64,000 nt of DNA from Oreohelix idahoensis (Eukaryota > Mollusca > Gastropoda > Stylommatophora > Oreohelicidae): positions 62,001 to 126,000 of the forward strand of contig JAMPIV010008050.1 in the NCBI GenBank assembly GCA_024509875.1, read 5' to 3'. Of the stretch, positions 56,101 through 64,000 are shown piece after piece; within the stretch, counting starts at the first letter, position 1; every line of letters begins with the position of its first letter. The notes beneath the pieces are model-generated. The model was not told the DNA's origin, made no database searches, and saw nothing but the letters and a program-made list of their open reading frames with translations. Position numbers and translations under genes: made by a program.

Positions 56101-56172
56101 TTCCTCTCCTTCCAGTCCCTCCTCTCTCGCTTCGTCCCTGAGGAGTTGTCTAAGCTTTGCCCTCTCGGCCAT
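53149..56172 (-). CDS. Gag-protease-integrase polyprotein, no RT
   Basis: One intact frame of 1,007 codons. Residues 1-100 are a highly charged coiled coil rich in E, K and R. Residues about 135-300 are a gag region with a SCAN-like helical segment (LQLFRNSRKENSESFHQLSS to EKLEDILEKSERYHNALAEL). 301-400 is a basic, Pro/Gln-rich linker; I see no CCHC knuckle. 420-510 is the aspartic protease, with CLFDTGLS (Asp435). 570-650 is the HHCC zinc domain (His607, His614, Cys644, Cys647). 665-830 is the integrase core with Asp677, Asp736 and Glu772, spaced exactly D35E. 895-950 holds a GPF module (WQGPFTVWKK). The chain ends at residue 1007 with no RT or RNase H and no chromodomain. The start is the first Met after the leader, in good agreement with coiled-coil gag starts of this group. 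All catalytic residues are present. Confidence 0.93.
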   Translation of the reverse strand: MAERAKLRQLLRDEAREEGLEGEEAKAFVRDELERYDVERKVAEAKEQKKMDEEMEIRRMQHEEREKERQQEKEREERQLEEKEKQRQHELALKTLEFQSRGAASTSSNGESSPHSSLTDPSNSQSLHLTAMSFPLESFPCPNEKIDTWLEKFEKIATLYGLERSRWNMKLSQALKSSAYDVYAKLESSQQDNYDLLKKALLERFEMNARKFLQLFRNSRKENSESFHQLSSRLKGYLTKCLELSQLPSTYEGLEEFVLTEQIKNTLSADTRRFLAEQGAEKLEDILEKSERYHNALAELPATKRKPTEEHFRKNNLDQPSHASNQNNHRETGPQNPPPEKSKFYKNKYPNHPKQSDQPDRPTWQRGQKGQGGKGRTPEHGTYDQTEHTEPKRIGCLLTVSQGGIIDSDSQPVGDTPSTRGTVILNGSQTSCLFDTGLSYDCIVARNLVKPGQETGETVKLCGVRKSDAPTALPIALVEIHSDFVRGVIKAAVMDDPIYPVILGGRYVCIGKPEEPIVAAVTTRGQTKKERGPAPNLLPMELKEAQYKDPTLAPCFRKLPMAKEPKQHGDIFSEDGVLYRRTGKPDQGYNQLLVPKQYRSQILEMGHSLPFSGHMGQNATNQRITTHYWWPGVNTDIIRYVKYCAQCQRVPPKQRTPPVHMGEMPIMGTPFERVVIDILGPFERTKRRNRFILTLVDICTLWAEAIPQTCADAKHVAEALVQIFTRLGFPQQVLTDNGSPYRNLLMDEIVKILRTQHIHTKPYTPAGNGLVERANGNLNMMLSKLAQVKPEDWDLCIPAALFGYRESPHTSTGFSPATLLFGRPIKGPLEALLQSLTDEKADETVVSASKYVSVLKERLKLGWDLATTNFKRARTKHANRYRKVAKERELEAGEKVLVLLPTENNQLKIGWQGPFTVWKKISKANYQISIQGKEKVFYLNLLKRYLERPVPTSDHLLTIAKTDEDDDSGREIPLQSQEIFEKCQKRRRSFKRAWETFQRKETLGQTS

Positions 56173-56830
56173 ATTATGTCAGTGACTGAGACTAGTGGAG
56201 AAAGACAATAGGAAAAAGGATACACTAGTTCGTACCACTTACGAGAAAATACCAAATAAAAGATGATATGCTTAACCCTGGGATACCTCCTCCAAAATAA
56301 AAATCTAACTATCGCTGCTATTAATCGGCAATAAAGCACCTAATGCAAAACACGACTACGCTAACTAAATGGTAGTTAAGATTAATCCCTGAAAAATAAG
56401 TTGCTACAGTGGAAAACACAATGATTATAGCAAAAATTAAAGAGAAAAATAATCCCTTAATTTTAAAATCCACTATAAGTTTACCCCTGAAGACAGTTAG
56501 GGTGAGGGAGGCAATTAATCTGGACAAATAGTCCGAAACGCACTCCTTAACTTAGTTCAAACACCTTCCTGCTTCAGAACCCTTGTGAATGGTATGCACT
56601 CACAAAACTTTACCAGCGTTTAGTATTACAAAATCATTAATTAACATGTATTCCGACAAAATCAACCTGTAAACCAAATGTATAATGCTTCTTAATGCTG
56701 TGGAAAAAAAAACTTATCAGTTTGTGTGGTCAGCACGCCCGTAAACAGATCGTTAGTCTAGGGGATAATTATTTAAAGATATAACAACTCACAAGACCTC
56801 ACACTCTTACTCTATTTCAGAATAAAGAAT

Positions 56831-56926
56831 CTTAAGTTCAAAATCCAGATAGACGAGTCCACATTTGTCGTACTCGTCTTCCTATTCTAAGTTCAAAAAT
56901 CCTACGGACGAGACCACATTTGTCGT
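56831..56926 (-). other. Primer-binding region with tandem duplicate
   Basis: Just inside the 5' LTR edge, the minus strand reads AATG then TGGTCTCGTCCGTAGGATTT. The TGG would pair with a tRNA 3' CCA. The block is duplicated: gttcaaaatccagatagacg...ccacatttgtcgta (56,836-56,872) and gttcaaaaatcctacggacg...ccacatttgtcgta (56,891-56,926). The inner copy includes a second TGTCGTA-like LTR edge. I could not assign the tRNA from memory. Confidence 0.65.
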
Positions 56927-57677
56927 AGATTTTGGATAGGAGAATTAAGACTTGGGTTTGGTCCCTTCTGAATAGGTGATCGTCACAGTGTGAGATAGTA
57001 AAAGAAATAGATTCCACGAGTGAGATGATAGAATGTGATATAGAGGCTGTCTCTGGAAGCGGAAACAAAGAATCTTCTCCCTCTTACCTATCTTCTACGA
57101 CAACTTTACAGCGTCAGACAGTCTGCACACATATATATCTATTACCTATATTTCTATCTACTCACGGGCACGCACATACACGTGACGACAGTTAAACAAA
57201 ACAGACGTGGGAATCTATAACAAATGATTATATATATATTTGAACGAGCTGACCAACGCACTGATTTAGTTCAAGAGAGATTTTTATTATTATCATTAAA
57301 AAAAAATCTTCTCACAACACCAAAAATTTCATCAAGGAAAAAAACATATACAAATAGTCATAGAATTCAAGAAAAATGCTACTAGGATGATAGCCCCGTG
57401 ATGATCTTAACTCTAGGTTTAGCCCACAGCCCCGTTAGGATGACAGATGATGGCCCAAAGAGTTATAGATGCATGTGGTTAGGGTCTAATATTGTTCCCC
57501 TTTGAAGGTATAGACTGACTTTGACAGCAGTATCTATTCTAAAGAAACACGTTACTTAAGCAGCCAATCTCGCCTAAGGAAAAAGCAAATATAACAAGTG
57601 AGTGTATTATACAACGAACATCCTTCCGTCACTTTCACTCGGTTCTTTCATCAGGGCCCTGATATACTTACAATCGT

Positions 57678-57892
57678 GTTGTGGTTTCGCCGGCTGGCGC
57701 AAATTTTGGACACTCACACTTTTTATCTGTTACTGTCGTTTAATGAAACAGATCCCAGCTCTGCAGATGTGTTTGTTGGTCTCATTAAAATGGATCTGGG
57801 GAGCGTCTGCTTCAGGCGATAGTTATTTCAGACTAAAGTAAATGTCACTTGACTCACGTGGTAAGAATTAGGCTTAACCGAGCACAAAATGT
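57678..57892. repeat. Private 215-bp insertion in the right LTR
   Basis: Absent from the left LTR, where caatcgt joins cagaacac directly. It begins gttgtggtttcgccggctgg and ends cgagcacaaaatgt. It contains gcagatgtgtttgttggtct; the left LTR has gatgtgtttgttt beside its T run. The region may therefore have been reshaped in both LTRs. The element class is unknown. Confidence 0.75.
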
Positions 57893-58829
57893 CAGAACAC
57901 GAAGTTTCCCTTAATTAGGAAGATGACCGGTGGACAACTTCTCTCAAACAGAAAATCTTGGTTCCCCACTCACTTGTCAACAATGTCGAAAAGTTAATGT
58001 TCTTGATTGTAATTATTCTCGCCGCCAGGCAGAAAATTTACGTAGAGTTTATGGAAGAAATTAAGATCTGGTTCACAGGCCCCGTATTGATCATTACAGT
58101 CTTTGAAAACCCGTTAGTGGGATATAGTATTTCTGTCTAACTCTGTTTGCATATGCGCTGTCAGATCAGTGTTACTTGAGAAACCCACGTGGTTCAAAAT
58201 AAGGACTGTCTATTTCTTCACAAATATTGAACTCTTATTAAATGCTGGTAAAGTTCGGGTCACCCCAGTATTTCACTGTATAAAAGGAAAAGCACATATA
58301 AATGATTTACATATTATGTACTCAATATAACTTACATTTTAAATAGCAAGCCGAACGCTTGACTTATAATTAAAACTTCCCGTAAAGTAAGTTATATAAA
58401 AATCAATCATCAGGAATTAGGAATATCTCCGTATTCCGTCAATATTCACTGATGTCGCATCTAGCATTTATAAGTTAGTTTTAAAATAGATTCTCTCGTC
58501 TGATTATTTAGAAGTTAAATTAAATTTCTTTATTAGCCGACTGAATTTAAGCAAGAAATATAATTTCTGTTTTCCACTGTAACTCGTCACTATAAATAAT
58601 ACAGACTAGATAAATTAAGCACTCTGCACAAAATCTAACTAGTGAAATAAAATCGGCAATTTAACACTTAATCACTTCACAAAATACTAGATAATAATAT
58701 ATTTACCTCAAACACAGCACTACAGGATATCGCACAATTAAGAATTATACGCTTATATTTATGGAAGTCTAGAAGTTCGACATATTGTCGCAACAAACTA
58801 AGAAACTTCGCTTATACAGCTCTACTCTT

Positions 58830-59024
58830 ACAATCACAACACAGATAATTGATAAGTCTAATAATATTATAAAATTTTTAACACACATGAAATAATCAGA
58901 CTGTTTTAGTTTAACTATTAAAAATTTTTTCTAAATTTATTTGTTCGGAAACCAATGTTTTAATTTTGGTCAGGAACATCTGAAAATTTTATGCGAATTA
59001 TAAATGGAATGCATAAATATATGG
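58830..59024. repeat. Repeat R5 inserted in the right LTR
   Basis: 195 bp absent from the left LTR (ctactctt joins cgcgaacc). Highly similar to 60,176-60,367: cagataattgataagtctaa, gactgttttagttta, tttatttgttcgga and ggaatgcataaatatatggc. It is AT-rich with no ORF. Either a short mobile repeat or a local gene-conversion tract. Confidence 0.85.
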
Positions 59025-59661
59025 CGCGAACCACCTGTCTACTGCGAATATTGAGAAAGAATGAAAATAAAGTTTCAAACTAGGTTTAATATCTGAAACA
59101 GACAAAGGATGAACTATTTCCCCAACCCTGATCTCTCCCCTTCTCATAACACCTACGTTTCACTTAGAAGCATGTCGTAACTGTCACCGGTGCGATTTCG
59201 CACCTTCGTTAACAAACTGACCGGGAAAAGCGCGTGTCAGTTGCAAATCTCAGACAACCGTCTGCACTGGGCGAAAGCGTGTTGGCAGTTTTAGCACCTA
59301 CGTTTTAGAATGACCAACAGTGAGTGCCGTGTCAGGTAGCGATTTTACACTTCGCCGAGAAATTCAGCCTGGGAAAACGCCTTTGACAGGTGAAATTTGC
59401 AGACGATAAGTCGGCCCTATTTCTAAGTATGAAGCACATTCACAGTTTCGTCCTCTGACATCTACGTAATAGAATTACGTATCCCAGTATGAGAAAAACA
59501 CAAGGTAAAGTTTGAGAATACTGAAGAAAATATTTTTCGCAAACGAGTGATGCGAAAAATACAGGAAAAAACAAGTAAGGAAAGATAATAAAATAAAGGA
59601 TGCGGGTGAGAGAATAGGAAGAAGATGTAGGCAATTTAATGATATAAAGACCTACGTGACA

Positions 59662-59666
59662 GGCAC
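59662..59666. repeat. Target-site duplication GGCAC, right copy
   Basis: The exact copy of 50,382-50,386, directly after the terminal ACA of the right LTR. It defines the right boundary of the element. Confidence 0.95.
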
Positions 59667-60002
59667 AAGTCTCAAAAATTAACTTTTTGCCTTTTCCTCC
59701 GACTGGCTGGATGTAGTTCTATAAATAGTAACAAGGTGGTACTATCGGGGCCATTAGATTCAAAAATTTACACCGAGCTGACAGCATTGGGAAGATAGAA
59801 AGATCAAGTCTTCGCCTTCTGTTCTGAAAGCAGTTCTAGATCCCTTAGAAGGCCAGTTCAGCTTGTGTGTGTGACTATATTTACCTGAGGGTAAGAAAGA
59901 TATATTTATTTTCTTATTTTATTAATTATTAACTTGTGAGTAAACAGTCTATTTGTTCGAGTGCTATGTAGTGGTTTTGTTGGTATTGTATATTTGTTGT
60001 GT
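59667..60002. other. No recognised gene
   Basis: The immediate right flank of the LTR element. No ORF or repeat recognised; a TTTATTTTCTTATTTTATT run lies near 59,910. Confidence 0.5.
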
Positions 60003-60175
60003 ACCTAGGGTACTGTATGAGGTCAGTTGTGAAGGCTCCTGAGATAAAAGTTTATGTGAATTACAGAAGGCCCTTCTTACTACCACTACGACCTCAAACA
60101 GACCTATTCTACTATCATGAATGTAGCTACGTTAAAAAGTCTAGGGTACTGAAATGTAATGTGTTGTAGTAGAAT
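60003..60175 (+). repeat. Dispersed repeat R2, copy 2
   Basis: Aligns with the reverse complement of 1,013-1,203: tacctagggtactgtatgag, agttgtgaaggctcc, acctcaaacagac, ctagggtactgaaatgt. It is immediately followed by repeat R5, and R2 and R5 may belong to one larger element. Confidence 0.6.
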
Positions 60176-60367
60176 ATACAAACACACACAGATAATTGAT
60201 AAGTCTAATAATATTAATAAAATTTATAACACACTGAACTAACTCAGACTGTTTTAGTTTAAATATTAAAATTTTTTCTAAATTTATTTGTTCGGAACCA
60301 ATGTTTTATTTTGGTCAGAACATATGAAATTTTATGGAATTATAAATGGAATGCATAAATATATGGC
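60176..60367. repeat. Repeat R5, second copy
   Basis: The counterpart of 58,830-59,024, about 1.3 kb away and outside the retrotransposon. It differs by several substitutions and single-base indels (aatattaataaaattta versus aatattataaaattttt). Confidence 0.85.
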
Positions 60368-63300
60368 ATAATAAAATGGAATGTGTGTACATAAGTAATT
60401 TATAAGACTTGGTTAATATTAATTATATTTTTAATGTCTCTGGGAAACTATTACTGGATATGCTGTTGGGGTGGTGTCATCACTCCCACTCTGTGTTTAC
60501 TATAAGCTTTGTCCATTAATTTATAGACTGTAGAAATGTTATGTTTCACAAGAATTCAGTCAATTTTTTTTATAGGGGAAATATTTGTGGTGGTTTTGTA
60601 AAATGGTGAATCTTCAGCAGGCCACGTAGTCACTCATCTTGTCTGACTTGATCCGATGCTGGATTTCCGTGGCCCACTCCTCTCTGTAGCTGGAATACGA
60701 TGCTAGACTGCACCGACACAAACGTTAGTCGGCACACACATCTGCCTGTATATTCTTGATAAGGTATGTAGCACTACCTCTAGTGCCACAACAGAAACTC
60801 ACAATTCTGAAACAAAAGTTGTGCGAGGTGTCAGTAATCTACCTACTGCACCACTCTTACACACAGCACAACACAACGACACTACACAGAATGGGTCAGA
60901 TCTCTCTGACCAACACAGCACATCTTACCCAGTTGTTCTCATATAGTATCAGTTCCCCAAGACTGCATTGCATCTGAGATATGTTCAATAGTTTTTCTCT
61001 TTCCTTCAATAAGATAGGTAATATGTTCCCACTGATCTCAATATTAGATCCGCCTTCCATAGTCTTCGTTAGGCGTCCATATATTTTTTTGTTTGTCTCT
61101 AGACCCTGAACTTGGGCTGGGGACCTAGAGCGAACACTTACTTGTCGTAATCTTTTTATATGATATGGCAGTATCAATCACTCAAAATATTTAAAATATA
61201 CAAGATAAATGCTTTCATTCTTACCAGAATTCAGAATTAAGAACACAGTTAAGGCTAGCAAAACTCAGCTGAGCTGCTGGCTCTATTATGGCGTCCCACT
61301 AAATGTATAGAATATCTTCTGGGGAAAAACACCACTGTAAATTACTACTGTGTCTTCTGGACAGACTTATGTCAAATGGCAAAAAAATGCGCGTCTCCAC
61401 CCCGCTAATATGATTACATTGGTCCAATCACAGACTTCCCCTCTAACTTTTTTCAAATCTACAACCAAAAGTCAAATTTCAGTCAGATCTCAGTCAAGTA
61501 TGTATTATTGTCTGTTGGTCCGTCTGTCTCTACTTGGTTTTTCACAAAAACACACTTGTTTCTTGGACCAATTATACGCAAAACCCCTACACAAACCTGC
61601 CTCTAAGTTTTTTTTAGCCACAATTCTCCACCTTCCCCCTCTCGTACATTACAGCTAGATTTTGCAATTCTGTGCCTCAAGGACGAAGATTTGAAGCTTT
61701 TTGTGAAAGTTTGCACAACAGTACTGTCGCTGGTCTGATGTGAACAATACAGTCTTTTGTCAATATCTTTCATGTTATCTGTCCGTCTGTATAAATGAAA
61801 GTATATTATTTCCCTGCTTAAGATGGGCTATCATACTAGCTAGGTTTTATATTCATAACTCTATTATTAAGAAAAAACATATTTTTTCTCAAGGTTAGTT
61901 TTTTTGAAATTGGTTCTCGAACCTTCTACACGGCGTTTGCCGCTGAATTCAAATAAAACAACCAAGCATCGTAAAACGTCCAAGAAATGACTGTTTCGAA
62001 TAAGTCAAGGTCTTTTCTGTCCATTTCCTTACATTGTGTTAACTAGTTGCATGAATTTTTTTTCTCTTTTATTACCAATTGAGTCTTTTTGCCCGTTAGG
62101 TTCAAACACGTGTTCAGTCATATTTTTCCTTTTTATATCTCCGTTTTGTCTGCATGTTTAGCTAGTTAGTTTAAATGGCGGTGGGATATGCGGGCATAGG
62201 CGAGCATGTCTCCTAGTATCTTACGCATTATTTTTATCCCTACAATGTTATCTTTATAATTGGAGATATTTTAACGTTGTATCATGGTAAATTCATCACA
62301 TGCTATTCGAAAATGAAACTGCCGGCAGGATGTGTTGTGTCACACTGACCTAAGTAGGAATGTGTGTAGGCTTGTTCGAAATGAAAAAAATGTGTATAGT
62401 GTTTGCAAATAGGGCACAAAATTTACGACAGTAAGTGTTAGTAGTGGTTTAAATTGGTATTTTCTTCTGGAGTGACACACTGTTCCAAGATCATGTGATA
62501 AACATATAGGGAAGGTTAGAATGAAGTAATCAATAGGTCACATGATGTATTGTACTTACCATGATTATTGTATGGAAGCTAAGCATGGACGAAGGACACT
62601 AACATTGAATCCAAAAGAGAAATAATGATTACCTGAAACTGATTGTAGGCAACGAAATTCAAGGTCTTGTGCAAATATCTGACAAGGGTAAGTTTTAATA
62701 TTGTTTAGGGGTGAATGGATTGAGGCAGACTTCTACATGGAATGGGTTGCCCTTCTATTCCAGGTTATATCACGAAATTACCTCGTGGCTGTATTCAATT
62801 GAGAGGAAGTGTGGGAGTTGAGAGGTCCTCATATCACTGGAGCCAGACCCCATCTTCGCAGTCAGGAGTCACTAAGTTGGTGATCCTGACAAATGTTTTA
62901 CAGAACAGCAGCAGCAACATTCTAAAGTTAAGTCCTTTAGGAAGGCAATGTCAGTTCATCCAAACCATTCACCAAAAAGTATTCAAAATAAACTTGCAAC
63001 CCTTTGTAGGATGAAAGTAGCAGACCTTCCAAAGTAATCAAGAGACCTGCAGCATAGTAATAGCAGACGTTATCACTCGTAGGAACAGAAACTGTATGTG
63101 TAGTTATTCCAGTGAACACTCTACAAAAAGGGAACAGTTTTTCCAGATTATTTATTTTAATTTGTATATAATATCATTACATTTCTTTTGAGTATTCCTG
63201 ACCTGAAAAGATTGAGGTTCAGGACAATTAAATTGTACATAAAATTTAATCCAGTCTTGCTTAATAATTTTATTAAAGTTAAAGTTCTGTTTGAAATCAA

Positions 63301-64000
63301 TACCTGTTAAATTAAATAAATTCCCCTAGACACGTAGCAAAATCAATTTGGGATCTTAAGAGGTAGCAGTAGGGACTCAGAGCACTACCACATCATCTTC
63401 TCTAAGAACTTACATAGCTTGACCCCACTTTGATGTCTATACACCCTTGCTCTTTTCAGAGAAGGGGGTATTACTTATAAGACCAGTCTCTTATCTGGCA
63501 CTATCCTGGTATCCTCTGATACACCTATTTGTCCAGGATAGCCTATATTTTAGTAACATCAAAACCTCTTATGACACATTGTCGCATAGAGATTTATGAT
63601 CAATAAATTTTCTATATTCTTTTCTTTTCTACCCGTGTCCTCTACTTTATTATCGCTCTTTTATCCTTTTCCTGTTTTTTCGCATTCGTTCGTTTGCGAC
63701 AAAATATATTTTCCCATTCTGACTTTGCCGTTTCTTTTCTCATGTTAGAACACATTTTATTGCATCATGTATCAGTCCCCGGGATGTGAGCGTATAGTGT
63801 GATATTTCGTCTAGTCAGACATGATGGCAGACATATCGTCTACATTTTCACGTGACACAGCTTTTCTTCGGCTGAGTTCTCGGCGTTAGGTGTGAGTAGG
63901 CGCCAATCTGCTGCGCTCAGAAATGACAGTAGTCGGGTGAGGCGTTAAGACGCGTATTGACAGGTGATAGCAGTTAGGGCCTGCGTCTAGTATGTGAAGT
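60368..64000. other. No recognised gene
   Basis: Several ORFs of 60-102 codons occur (for example 61,350-61,658 plus, 61,177-60,896 minus, 62,742-63,014 plus). None shows a domain or clear coding character to me. The segment is AT-rich and repeat-poor by eye. A host exon or an old transposon could be hidden here, but I cannot support one. Confidence 0.4.

Larger units (their letters stand above)
50387..59661 (-). mobile_element. Complete RT-less LTR retrotransposon, Gmr1-like (Ty3/gypsy)
   Basis: A 9,275-bp element with two LTRs (50,387-53,017 and 56,921-59,661), a 3.9-kb internal region and a perfect GGCAC duplication. Transcription would run on the minus strand, from the right LTR toward the left one. 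The single ORF encodes gag-protease-integrase. In Gmr1-group elements, RT and RNase H lie downstream of integrase. Here only 130 bases separate the stop from the 3' LTR, so both are missing. Over about 890 aligned LTR bases I count about ten substitutions (roughly 1%), pointing to a recent insertion. It would need RT in trans. Confidence 0.92.
56921..59661 (-). repeat. Right LTR (5' LTR of the element)
   Basis: Ends TGTCGTAGATTTTGG and CCTACGTGACA, as in the left LTR. Private insertions relative to the left LTR are about 215 bp at 57,678-57,892 and 195 bp at 58,830-59,024. The latter is a copy of a repeat also present at 60,176-60,367. As the 5' LTR on the minus strand it should hold the promoter, but I could not place a TATA box with confidence. 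Confidence 0.92.

Noticed and set aside
53149..56172. Domesticated host gene derived from a retroelement
   Set aside because: The ORF lies between two LTRs about 99% alike, with PPT, PBS-like region and a perfect target-site duplication. It is a mobile element, not an exapted gene.
55847..56211. Plus-strand ORFs opposite the polyprotein N-terminus (leucine/serine-rich)
   Set aside because: Antisense shadows of the Glu/Lys/Arg-rich coiled coil on the minus strand.
61270..61330. Possible LTR/primer-binding junction (tggcgtcccacta beside TGTATAGAATATC)
   Set aside because: I could not find a partner LTR, a target duplication or any gag/pol sequence nearby.
62742..63014. A 90-residue ORF as a host exon
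   Set aside because: No recognisable domain or convincing codon pattern; left unannotated.

Overview
The window is repeat-dense eukaryotic DNA, most likely from an invertebrate animal. The animal assignment rests on the element types present: non-LTR retrotransposons with EEP-type endonuclease and RT, Tc1/mariner and hAT DNA transposons, tRNA-like SINEs, and a Ty3/gypsy-type LTR element with the domain order of the Gmr1 group. A mollusc or similar lophotrochozoan is my guess, not a demonstration. I see no bacterial gene organisation, and I could not support any ordinary host gene, tRNA gene, rRNA gene or CRISPR array.

Layout. About 1.0-7.3 kb: a LINE (1,240-2,878), a 59-bp minisatellite, two hAT elements (3,638-4,204; 4,449-5,273), SINE-like and dispersed repeats, a second minisatellite and a LINE tail on the minus strand. 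7.3-9.2 kb: no recognised feature. 9.2-13.2 kb: three copies of a tRNA-derived SINE, a GAA-tailed repeat, and a LINE with endonuclease and half an RT. 13.2-16.6 kb: mostly featureless. 16.7-18.25 kb: a LINE interrupted by a Tc1/mariner-type element, itself interrupted by a SINE. 19.2-20.75 kb: two minisatellites. 20.9-28.7 kb: three copies of one minus-strand LINE; the longest (22.1-27.1 kb) is split by a 2.1-kb LTR-like insertion. 29.25-29.6 kb: a 28-bp minisatellite. 30.07-35.5 kb: a LINE split by two LTR-like insertions. 35.5-37.7 kb: a LINE tail split by a hAT transposon. 37.8-40.7 kb: a LINE tail split by another LINE insertion, whose 5' junction was later hit by a Tc1 element. 41.25-43.9 kb: a second copy of one of the solo LTRs, with a hAT MITE in its target-site duplication. 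44.28-46.85 kb: a 37-bp satellite of about 69 copies. 50.39-59.66 kb: a complete LTR retrotransposon. 59.7-64 kb: dispersed repeats, otherwise nothing recognised.

The most notable object is the LTR retrotransposon at 50,387-59,661. It has LTRs of 2.63 and 2.74 kb that differ by about 1% apart from indels, a perfect 5-bp target-site duplication (GGCAC), and one intact 1,007-codon ORF on the minus strand. That ORF carries a SCAN-like gag, an aspartic protease and a complete D,D35E integrase in the order PR-INT, but no reverse transcriptase or RNase H. The internal region is only 3.9 kb and has no room for them. PR followed directly by INT is the Gmr1 order, so this looks like an RT-less Gmr1-type element that must borrow RT in trans.

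The nesting allows relative dating of many insertions, because target-site duplications can be read at base level for at least eleven elements (2, 4, 5, 8, about 10, 12 and 32 bp). A SINE and an RNase H-bearing LINE in this window also share the same 3' tail, which suggests a SINE/LINE mobilisation pair.
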